In this document: piece by piece, positions 46,562-56,248 of the stretch | Position numbering within the stretch: the first letter of the stretch is position 1 | How the letters are laid out: each line of letters begins with the position of its first letter | Assembly (NCBI RefSeq): GCF_003144115.1 | Contig: NW_020312002.1 | Coordinates: 860,750-924,749, forward strand | DNA from: Tilletiopsis washingtonensis | Lineage: Eukaryota; Basidiomycota; Exobasidiomycetes; Entylomatales | DNA: 64,000 bases | Direction of reading: 5' to 3' | The notes under the pieces: generated by a model | What the model was told of the DNA's origin: nothing | Seen by the model: only the letters and a program-made list of their open reading frames with translations | Databases searched by the model: none | Translations under genes and position numbers: made by a program

Positions 46562-47558
46562 GGCGGGCGCGTGCGACCCAAGCGGAGTGTGCGAAGGACG
46601 ACGCTGGCGATGTGAGGACTGAAAGAGGCTGAGCGGGAAGGAGTGCAGGTGCAGTGTGAGGGTGTTGGTGTGGAGTGGAGCGAGGCTGCACAGCGAGCTC
46701 GCCGTCGCCCCTGGCTCCGCGGGGACGTGCGCTGCGCGCGGCCGGCGGCGCGCGACTCCGCCTTCCTTGCTCCTCCTCACACTCGACTGCACCTCCGCCC
46801 AACTCGCTCCGCATCGCATCTTAAGCGCTAGCGGATGGCTGCACAATGCAGAGCTGGTCGAATAGTAGCAATCGAGAATGCATTCGGAGGACAGTGACGG
46901 GCCCGCAGTGAAACGGAGCAGAGACGCTTGACACGCCTCGCAAGACGCGGAGGCCCCTGCGTTGCGTGATCTCGTATGGCCAGGCTGCGATGTAGCACGC
47001 CAAGCCTTGTGGCAGGGGCATGGGCTCTTCAGCTTCTGCAATGTCTCCTGCCATGCCGTAGGTCGTCTTGTCTGCCCTTCTGGCGTCCAGATGCGAAAGT
47101 GGCCTTGGCCGGATGCGAGCGGCTCAGCCAGCTTGGTGATGCTGGGAGCAGCCTCCGGCCGCGGCGCGGCGCGATCGACGCCCACCGGGCGCTATGCCCG
47201 GCCGGATTGTGAGCAGCGCTTCGTCGTCGTCGTCGCTGCTGCTGCTCAGGGGGCGTGCCACTGCGGGGCCGGATGCTGGCTGATGAGCTCTGGCCCACTC
47301 TGGCCCATGGCAGCCCGAGGGGCTGCGCAGTGCCGCACCGTGCCGTGTGCTGCTGTGCCCCGCCGGAAGCAGCGCGAGATGAGGCATGCGCCGCGGCGTG
47401 GAGCGGGCGACGCTGACGCTGCTGCTGCCGTGCCGCTGCGCCGCTGTGCCGGCTCCGGCCGCTCATCTCCGCGCGGCCGCGCCGCGCCTCTTTCAGATCT
47501 CCGCCGCGCCGCCGATCGCTCCTCTTGACCACCACCACCGCCAGTCAGAGTCCGTCGC
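46562..47558. other. Divergent intergenic region, VPS26/NMNAT
   Basis: About 1 kb between start codons. No supported gene. A stretch near 46815-46960 is AT-richer than its surroundings and may hold promoter elements, but no motif is certain. Confidence 0.5.
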
Positions 47559-49464
47559 ATGTCGCAGCCGCAGCCGCACGCCGCATCGCCGCCGCCGCCG
47601 CCGCAGCAGGCGCAACAGGCACAGGCACCGGCACAGCCGCAGCCGCAGGCAGCGCAGGCCCAGCAGGTGCGTCGCCATTGGCACCTCCACGTGTGCGTGT
47701 GTGCGCACCACTCACACCCACCAGCCGCTGCCGCGCATGACCGACTCCACCTCGGGGCCCGGCACGGGCCCGTCGAGCGCAAAGCTCGCCGCGCTCAGCA
47801 TCCAGTCCTACCACCTCGACTCGCCGCCCTTCACCGGCGCCGCCGTGGGTGCCGGGCTCGGCTCGGCCGCGCAGACGCCGCAGCAGCAGCCGCACGCCCA
47901 CGACGGCCCGCTCTCGCCGTCGCAGCAGCAGACGCCCGGCGCGTCGGGTTCGGGCGCCGCCGGCAGCAGCGCCCACTCGCGCTCGCCCCTCTCGCGCGAG
48001 GCGAGCCGCCGGCGTGCGTCGCCCGACGGCGCCGCGCCGGCGCACGGGGGCGACGGCAACGGCGACGTGCCGCGCTGGCGTCTGGACGCACGCCGCACCA
48101 GCAACGGCTACCGCACCGAGCGCTCGCCGTCGCGCACGCCGCAGCGCGGCAGCGCCAGCAGCCCGAGCGGCAGTGGCAGCACCAGCGCCGCCGCGACGAC
48201 GGGCAGTGCCGAGGCGCTGGCTGCCGCCGCCGCCGCCTCGGCGCTCGTGTCGGGCGACCCCGAGGCCGTGCGTCCGGCGTACACGCGCACCTACGACGTC
48301 GACGGCTTCGGCGAGGAGCGCAGCGAGGCGCCCGCCGACGACGCCTACGACGAGCTGCTCGACGAGGAGCGCGGCGAGGCGCTTGCCGCCGTGCCCGTGC
48401 AGGGCCAGCGCCGGGTGCGTAGAGCGGTGCATGTGCATACTGGCGCTGCTGACCTTCTCTGCAGGAGGACTACGTGTTCCCGCGGCATCGCCTGCCGACG
48501 CGCATGCGCGATGAGAGCAAGGTGCCGCTCGTGATTGTCGCGTGCGGCTCCTTCTCGCCGCCGACGTACCTGCATCTGTGCGTGCGGCGTGTGCTCTGGC
48601 GCTGGCTGGCCTGGCTGACGCGTTGTGTGCAGGCGCATCTTTGAGATGGCCAAGGACCAGGTCATCGAGGAGGGCAAGTACGAGCTGCTGGGCGGCTACT
48701 ACTCGCCCGTGTCCGACTACTACAAGAAGGAGGGCCTGGCCAAGGCGACGCACCGCGTGCGCATGTGCGAGTGAGTAGCGTGCGTGCTGCTGCACCGGGC
48801 CTCTCTCACCGTCGCTGCGCAGGCTGGCCGTCGAAAAGACTTCGACGTGGCTCATGGTCGATGCGTGGGAGTCGCTGCAGGATGCGTACCAGCGCACCGC
48901 CGTTGTGCTCGACCACTTTCACGAGGAGCTCAACGGCGGCGCCGACGGCGGCGTGCTGCTCAGCGACGGCTCGCGGCGCCGCATCCGCATCATGCTGCTC
49001 GCCGGCGGCGACCTGATTCAGAGCATGGGCGAGCCGGGTGTGTGGGCTGAGGCGGATGTGAGTGCGACGTGCGTTGCCAGGCTTGGCGCTGTGCTGACGT
49101 GACTCGCAGCTGCACCACATTCTCGGCCGCTACGGCTGCATGATTGTCGAGCGGACGGGCGCCGACGTGTGGAGCTTCCTGCTCTCGCACGACATCCTCT
49201 GGACGTACCGGCGCAATCTGCACGTCGTCACGCAGGTCATCTACGACGACGTCAGCTCGAGCAAGATCCGCCTCTTCGTGCGGCGTGGCAAGAGCATCCG
49301 CTATCTGCTGCCGCAGAGCGTCGTGCGGTATATGGCCGAGAACCAGCTGGTGAGCGGCCGCGCGTGCATTGCGGCGCCACGCATAGGCTGACACGGCCTT
49401 GCAGTACCGACTGCCGCCGGAGGAGACGAAGAAGCAGCCCAACGCCGACGACCAGATCTGGTGA
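47559..49464 (+). CDS. NMA1: Nicotinamide/nicotinate mononucleotide adenylyltransferase
   Basis: Joins NMN or NaMN to AMP to make NAD or deamido-NAD. About 527 aa from seven exons (47559-47666, 47725-48414, 48465-48577, 48633-48770, 48823-49057, 49110-49349, 49405-49464), phase-checked. Catalytic motif GSFSPPTYLHL; then GYYSPVSDYYKKEGLAKATHRVRMCELAVEKT, TWLMVDAWES, LLAGGDLIQSMGEPGVW, GCMIVERTG and a C-terminal DVSSSKIRLFVRRGKSIRYLLPQSVVRYM, matching the family's ISST-R signature. About 270 residues precede the catalytic domain and are disordered (Gln/Pro, then Ser/Arg-rich), longer than in yeast Nma1/2. A start at an internal Met (47737) is possible and would shorten this tail by about 40 residues. 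Confidence 0.9.
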
Positions 49465-49859
49465 CCGCGCGCGACGGCACGCCCCTGCTCCATCTCCCGC
49501 CTCGATGCTCTATTGCCCGCCGCATGCCCCGCCATAGATTCAGCGCCCCATCTACCCGCATCGTCCAGCCCCCTGTATCACCACGCCTCGACGGGCCTGC
49601 CTCGCGTGCTTGTCTCCCCTGCAATATGTGTCTCGTCGCGCGCGCACCCGCTGCGTCGCGCCAGCCTCCTCATCGTCTCGATACCGGCAACCAATGGCAC
49701 ACCTTCAGCAGATGTAGGAGGGAATCGATTGCATGCGTGCATGTGGGATGAGAGCGCGCGCTGGCGCTCGGCGGGTATGGCGGCAGGAGCAGAGGAGAGC
49801 GTGACGGAATGATTAGGACGCGGCGAGGATATGTGAGGAGGCAGATAAGGAAGCAGGAC
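49465..49859. other. Convergent 3' region, NMNAT/hydrolase
   Basis: 395 bp between the two stop codons, with lower GC at 49680-49860. No gene. The 3' ends of both transcripts must lie here. Confidence 0.5.
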
Positions 49860-52800
49860 TCAGAGGTCGCGGTATGAGGCGATACTGAGGGAGGATGCGG
49901 TCAGCACAATGCGCGATTGCGGAACAGCCGATCCGACTCACCTCTCGAGAGCGGACACGACGACGTCGATGTTGGTCATGAGGCCGTGGCCGGCGCCCTT
50001 GACGACGCGCACGGTGCAGTCTGCCATCTCGCGCTCCATCCACTGCGCAGACGCGAGTGAGATGCGCTCGTCGCGGTCGCCGTGCCAGACGAGCACAGGG
50101 TGCCGCACATCCGGGTACGAGAAGCCCCACGGCCGCTGCGACGAGCGGCCGAGGATCGTGAGCAGGTCGGCCGTGCCGCCGGCGAGCGACTCGGCGTGCG
50201 AGGCACGCAGCAGCGCCGTGGGCAGGTCGCTCGCCGGCCCGCTGGAGCCGCCGCGGGTCGTGGCAGAGGAGACAGACGAGGACGACGAGGCTGCGTGCGT
50301 CGGCGTCGACGGGCCACTGCCATCTTGAAATGCTGGGAATGAGAGAGCGGCAGGCGATGACAGGGCAGTGGAGCCTGCGCTGCTGCCACGGGCGCCGTCG
50401 GCAGGGCCCATGACACTGCTGCGCCGCGTGACCTTCGACCCTTGTGACGGATCTGCAGGCACGGATGCTGCCGCAGTCACGTCCACGCCAGACGCCGAAC
50501 GCTTCAGCACACGCAGACTGCGGCGCGCAGTGAGCTTGGGCACGCCGTCAAGCGACGGCCGCGCGTCGCGCGATGCTGCTGGCGACGTGTCCAAGCGTGC
50601 CGCTCCCGCACTGCCCGCAAGTGAGCTGGAAGACTCCCACGTCGGCATCTCGCTGCGCGCTGCGATGCTGGCAAAGGCCGACGGCGCTGCAGTCTGCCTG
50701 GGCGACGAGAGCGCAGAGGCATCGGGCAGCGCAGGCGTAGCGGGTGTGGACGGCGTTGGCGAGCGGCGCGGCGACTGCGGCCCGTTCGTGGCGCCGAAGA
50801 TTCCGCCGAAGAGGCCGGTCTTGCTCGACTTTTGCTTGAGCGGCCGTGTTGAGGAGAGCACGGGGCTTGGCACATTTAGCGTAGGCGTCTTGAGCGCTGC
50901 GTCGAGTGACACATCAGCTGCGTTCTGCGATGCATCGTGTGGCGACATCGGCGGATCTGAGCTCGACGGCTCTTGCGAGCCACGACCTTTGCGTGACGCG
51001 GCCGTGCCGAGCGGTGGCGTGTCGGTCTGCAGCGTCGGCAGCTTGCCGAGCTTCCAGCCCTGCATGCGCCACTCTGCCGCCTGCGCCGTCTTGATGATGC
51101 CGTCGGGCACGTACTTGAGCCACTTGTACCCGCTCTCCACCTCGGCACCAACCCACGGCGCCAGAAGATGCGCAGGGCCTGCGATTGTGCCGGGCGAGCT
51201 TGTGAGGCAGGTCGCCATAGCGTACGGGGCGCCTGCCGAATGCGCAAGGACAGAGAAGCGCGACAAGCCAAGCTCGTCCGCAACCTCGTGCACTACGCCG
51301 CTCCACAGCAGCACGCCGCGGCGCTCCGAGGGCAGGTCGTCGGTGCGGCCCATGCCCCAGCGGTCGACGCAGATGAGGCGCAGGCCCATTGCGGCTGCCA
51401 TCTCGTCGTAGAGACCGACGAGGTAGCGCACGGCGCCAAGGCCGAGGAAGACAACGACTGGGTGCCCGACTGGGTCTCCCACGTCTGCGAGCGAGACGCG
51501 CAGGCCAGCATACGGCGCGCGCGAGAGCGTCACGACGCGCGTCAGCTTCGACGAGCGGATGAAGCTGCTGACGCTGGCATCTTCGCTGGCCGACAGCGAC
51601 GGGACAGGCGGCGCTGCCTCAGCTGAGCGAGGTGTCTGCGAGGAGGCGAGACGGGCGTTCGCCGAAGCGACGCTGATGTTGGATAGCGTGCGGTTGCGCA
51701 CGCTCGCGTTTGCCGAGCCCGGCGCAGACTTGCGCGCGTAGACCGGCGGCTTCTGCAGCGCACCGAACTCGCTGGCTCCGAGTTGCGGCGACGGTGTCTG
51801 GTTGCGCGCGGGCCGAGTCGGAAAGCTCGTGGCGTGATGCAAACGGTGCGTGTCCGGCAGCTCTAGTGTGGGACTTGCGGCTGCATCTCGCCGGTCCTTG
51901 AGCAGCGAGCGATGTGTGCGCGTTTGCGGGTTGATCAACTGCGAGGCGCGCAAGGTCTCGCGCACTTCGCGCCCGACGGAGTCGACGCTCGACTCTGACG
52001 CATCGCTGAGCGTGCCGTCATCGGATGCTGCCGCGCTGATAGTGCGCAGGCGGGGCGTTGCGTCGCTCTGGTTTGCCGCGCTGGCGTCGCTGCGCAGAGC
52101 TGCCGGCGGGAGCGGAATGCCATTGATGATGTCGTTGATGCTGCGCACAGGCACACGTGCGCTGCGCGGCGTGTGCGGCAAATCCCTGCCGAGTGCATGG
52201 CTCGACGCTGCATACGTTGCGGGCACGTCGGCAGCGGCACCCGCCGCAGCAGCTCGCAGATCGAGGCGTGGACTGCGCTGCAGCGTCGACGGCGACGCCG
52301 GCGAGTCGGCGCCAACGCAGCCACGCGGCGCGATACGAAGGCCTTCGGAGCCGCGGCGGATGATCTCGTTGATGGAGAGCGGCACATCGCCGGCAAGGCG
52401 CGCAGGCGGAGCCAGGCCCTGGGCGCTCGATCCGCGACTCATGTCCGCGTCCGTCGAGATCCACTCGCTGTCGCGGCTGCTCGCCTGCCGCTCCTCCTCC
52501 TCGCGTCGCCGCTCGCGCTCCTTTTGCGCATCGACCTGCTCGCGCACGCGCCGCCAGCGCTCCTGCGTGGCAGCCTCCTTTGCGCGCACACGTGCCATGC
52601 CTTCGGCGTCAGAGTAGCGCGGGAGGACGCTGTCCGCCGGTGCCGGCATGGTGGCGGTGCGCGGCTTGCCCGGCGAGCCGGTGCACTCTGCCGGCCGGCG
52701 ACGCGCCGAGCTGCGCGGCTGGGGCGGGCTCGAGTGCGTCTCACGCGGAGCACGAGGAATCAGCCCGCCTGCTGTTGCTCTTGAGAGTGCGCCTGCCGAA

Positions 52801-53801
52801 TCTGGCGCCACATGCTGCGGCTCGCGCGCTGGCTGCGACCTGGCCAGGAGGACGATGTTCTGCGCGCTGCGCCGCCGCGTGACGCCCGTGACCTGGCCTG
52901 GATAGCCGTTGGGATGCCGCTGCGCAGCTGCCTGTGCCGCACGATCGACCTCCGGCGGCGAGCCCTGCGCCCTGGATGGTGGGGCGTCGTGCGCCTTTGC
53001 CGGCGTAGCAGCGGCAGCCGCATGTACCTTGGGCACTGGTAGGACACGCACGGGCGGCGAGGGCCAGTCGCGCGCAGCCCGCGTGGCAGCGCGCGCATGC
53101 CACTGGCGCGCCACGCCGCTGCCGAGGCTGGCGGCGCTGCTCGAGCTCGACATGCCGCTGAGCGACGCCGAGCTGCTGCTCGAGCCCGACGCGGCGAGCG
53201 AGTGCTCGGAGCGCGAGCGCACCACGGGCGGCAGCGCCGCACGCGCCGCGGCCGTCGCCGCTGCGCCGCGAGAGCGCGTGCTTATGGGCAGCCCCGAAGA
53301 GAGCAGATAGGCGCGAGCATCGAGCGGCGGCGTTCGTGGTGGCAGTGCTGCGGCAGAGTGTGCCTCGAGTGACGCAGGCGCTCGTCCGGGCGGCAGCGCT
53401 GCGACAGCGTCCGCCGAGGTCGCCTCTGACGCTCGTCCAGGCGTGCGTGGTGCAGCGCGGCCGTCAGTGCTGGTAGCTTGTGGTGGCGCAGCGCCATCAG
53501 GGTGCCCTTCTTGAGCTGCCCGCCCGCTGCTGCGCTGTGCCTCGCCCTCGGACGGCGCGCGGCGCGCAGCCGAGGTGCGGCGCTCGCGGGCGTCGCTGCT
53601 CTTGCTGCGCGCACCAGCGGCGGCCTGAAGGCGCGGCAGCAGCGCCTTGGGCGGCGCATACGGGCCCTGGCCGCGGCGCTCGGGGTAGAGGTCGAAGTAC
53701 GAGGCGCGGGCGCCGGGCGATGCGGCGGCGCCGGTGCTGCCGGGCGTGGGCGAGGCGCTGGGCGAGGCAGCCGCGGACGACGAGGCGCGGGCCGCGAGCA
53801 T
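49860..53801 (-). CDS. Giant alpha/beta hydrolase with long disordered N-terminus
   Basis: About 1290 aa. One long exon, and a short last exon inferred at 49889-49860 (donor GTGAGTC at 49945, CTGAC branch, CCTCAG acceptor) that gives the ending SIASYRDL. Residues 1 to about 790 are disordered: Ser/Ala/Pro/Arg-rich with an RMRAKEAATQERWRRVREQVDAQKERERRREEEE-type charged helix. The hydrolase fold starts near LSRAPYAGLRVSLADVGDP: VVVFLGLGAVR, CVDRWGMGRTDDLP, nucleophile elbow LAHSAGAPYA, then an insert of about 200 disordered residues in the cap, and LVWHGDRDERIS (acid) and KGAGHGLM (His). The triad is complete. A Ser-rich tail this long suggests phosphorylation control. Substrate and location are unknown. 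Confidence 0.78.
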
Positions 53802-54695
53802 GGCTGCGCCGCAGACAGAGCGGAGGTAAAGAGACTATGCGCAAGAGAGCATGAAGAGAGCGGCGGGTGAGAGAGCGTGGCAGAGGCAGGACGTGGCAGG
53901 TCGTGGGCAGAAGCGGCAGCAGGGCAAGGCGGCGGCGAGAGATAGGGGCCGGAGCAGCGCGCACTGCCGAGGCACTTGCAGCAGCAGATGCAGCGAGCAC
54001 AGCACCGAGACGAGCAGCGCAGGCGGAGTGAGGGCGAGATGCGCCGCAGCGGCAGCAGCAGCAGCGGCGGGTGTGGTGGAAGCACGGCAGCAAGCAGCGC
54101 AGCGCCGCGCGAGGCGCGTTTCGTCCCGAGGGCGCTGCCAAAGCGCACCGCCGAACGCGCACCGCACACGAGCGCCTCCGCGCCTGCACCCCGATGCGCG
54201 CGCCGATCCAGCCCAGGCTGAGCTGGCCCACACTATCTCGAGCATGGCCGACTGGCGGCGACGCCGAGGCTGCAGCACGCATCGCTGCCGGCTGTGTGAC
54301 ATCTCACAGCCCTTGCCATCCTCGGCCTGGCGGCCGATGCGTCGAAGGCAGGCGCTCGCTGTGCGGCCGGCGCTCCTGAGCGGCGAGCTGCCGCATGCCG
54401 CGCGCCGCCGCCGCGACCGCCCGCTGCGGAATGGCGCGGCCAGCGGCGCCGGCGAGGCCCAACAGTGGCCTCCCGTTGCATGTACGATGGGCGCGATGCT
54501 GCTCACGGTGCAGCTGGTCCTGTGCAGGCAGCTTGTGGGCCGGGTTAGAGGTTCAAGGCCTCGGTCTGAGAGCAGCCGGTGCTCCCACGAGGTGCGCTCG
54601 CGCCGCCAAGCCGCCCCAGAGCAAGATCCGCGGCTGTCGCGGCGCGCGCGCCGTTCCCCGCACCACCATCATCAAGCAGCAGCAAGCACCGCGCC
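53802..54695. other. Divergent intergenic region, two hydrolases
   Basis: 894 bp with two promoters. Overlapping frames on both strands are Arg/Ala/Cys-rich noise without splice or domain support. A purine-rich strip (AGAGAGCATGAAGAGAGC) lies just upstream of the giant hydrolase. Confidence 0.5.
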
Positions 54696-56151
54696 ATGGC
54701 GTCCAGCGACTCCTGGCCGGATCTGCGCCACGAGCGTGCACGCGAGGCGGCAGCGCGGCGTCTGCCGCCGTGGCGTGTCGGGCTGGCGACCGCGGCGGCG
54801 TACTCGCAGCTGGCCGTGCACCTCGCGCTCGCCCTGCCGCTCTGGGCCCTCGTGCCGGCGACGCGCCCCAGCGCCAAGTGTGCGTGCACAGGCAGCGCCA
54901 GGCGCTCCCGTCGCTGACGTCTCTGCAGACTCGCTGCGGCAGGCGCTGCTCGTGACTGTCGTGCGCTACATCTCCGCGCTGACGATGCGTCTGCGCATCG
55001 CGCCCGCCATCGACGCGCCCGTCGCGCCGGCGTCGCTGCAGCGCAGCGCCCTGCTGCGCCCCGACGTGCCGCCCGTTGCTGCCGAGCGCGTCGTGGGCCT
55101 GGTGCGCCAGGCAGCTGTGCGTGTCGGCGTGCGTCCGCAGGCCGTGCGGGCGTATGTCTTCGGCGGCGCCACGGGCACGACGTGTGCGCCCGACGAGCTG
55201 CGCTCGCTGCGGCGCATCGTGCTCGCGCTGCACGGCGGCGCCTGGGTCGTCGGCCGGGCGCACGAGGAGCGCGGCGGCAGCGCCACGGCCGTCACGCTGG
55301 CCCCGGTGAGCGTTGTGCATGTCATCCCAGTGCCCCGGCTGACGGTCTAGCAGCTGCTGAGCGCCGACGTGCGCGTGCTCAATGTCGAGTACCGCCTCGC
55401 CGAGGAGAACCCGTTCCCAGCGGCGCTGCTCGATGCGCTCTCGGCGTACGTGTGGCTCGTCGAGGAGCTGCAGATCTCGCCCGATCGCATCGTGCTCTCC
55501 GGCGACAGCGGCGGAGGTGAGTGCGGCGGAGTCGAGCGCGTACTAGTGCTGATCCGCATGCGCAGCCAACGTCGCGCTGGCCCTGATCCACTACCTGCGC
55601 GAGACGGAGCTGCTGCCGCTTCCGGGCAGGCTGCTCCTCGCCTCGGTGCGTGGGCCCGCTGGCAGCGCGTGACCATGTGCTGACCACGTCTCAGCCGGCC
55701 GTGGACCGCACCGGCTCGCACAGCGGCCCCCCTGGCTCGCGCGGCGACCTGCTCACGCCCAACGACCTCGCCTGGGCACTCGAGGCGTACCTCGGCTACG
55801 GGCGCCACCCGGCTGATCTGATCCAGTCGCCGTACGTCAGCCCGGCGTCAAAGCGCAACCTTAGCGAGCTTGAGCAAGCATCAGGCTCGTGGCCGCGCAC
55901 GCTGATCTGCATCGGGTGAGCATTGCGCTGCGCTTTGGCAGCCCAGCCCCTGACGCTCCCACAGCGAGACCGAGGGCTATCAGCCGGCGCAGCGGGCCCT
56001 GCAAGAGGCACTCGCGCGCTGGCAGCCGCAGCAGGTGGAGCCGCTGCTCGAGGTCCAGGGCGCGCCGCACTGCTCGTGCCTCATCCCGACCTTCTTCGAG
56101 CCGCACACCGGCACCGCGCGCCAGGCTATGGCCGCTTTCGTCGAGGCGTGA
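54696..56151 (+). CDS. Alpha/beta hydrolase fold-3 (HSL-type) esterase, membrane-anchored
   Basis: Predicted carboxylesterase or lipase of the hormone-sensitive-lipase family. An N-terminal hydrophobic segment (VGLATAAAYSQLAVHLALAL) suggests a membrane anchor. The fold-3 signatures follow: LALHGGAWVVGRAHEE (oxyanion hole HGG), VEYRLAEENPFPAALLDALSAYVWL and LSGDSGGGNVALAL (nucleophile Ser). The catalytic His is likely in QGAPHCSCLIP. The acid position reads GETEGYQPAQRAL, with Glu where Asp is usual. Six introns are inferred; the first (54880-54928) was phase-checked. Steryl-acetyl hydrolases and several detoxifying esterases share this layout, but the substrate cannot be read off. Convergent with MRC1, 97 bp apart. 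Confidence 0.78.
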
Positions 56152-56248
56152 CGTGCTCGAGATGCTGTAGGTATTGCAGGAATGCAGGGAGAATAAGTGT
56201 ACATGTTGTGAGCTAGGGAACAGAAGAGGGGTGGAGGGGCGCAGCCAG

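Noticed and set aside
46962-47528. A 188-codon plus-strand frame upstream of NMNAT
   Set aside because: No family resemblance, no splice context; its Cys/Arg/Ala-rich content is typical of random GC-rich frames.
53851-55350. A 499-codon plus-strand frame reaching into the fold-3 esterase
   Set aside because: Only its last part is a real exon of the esterase; the upstream 350 codons are intergenic read-through, Arg-rich and unsupported.
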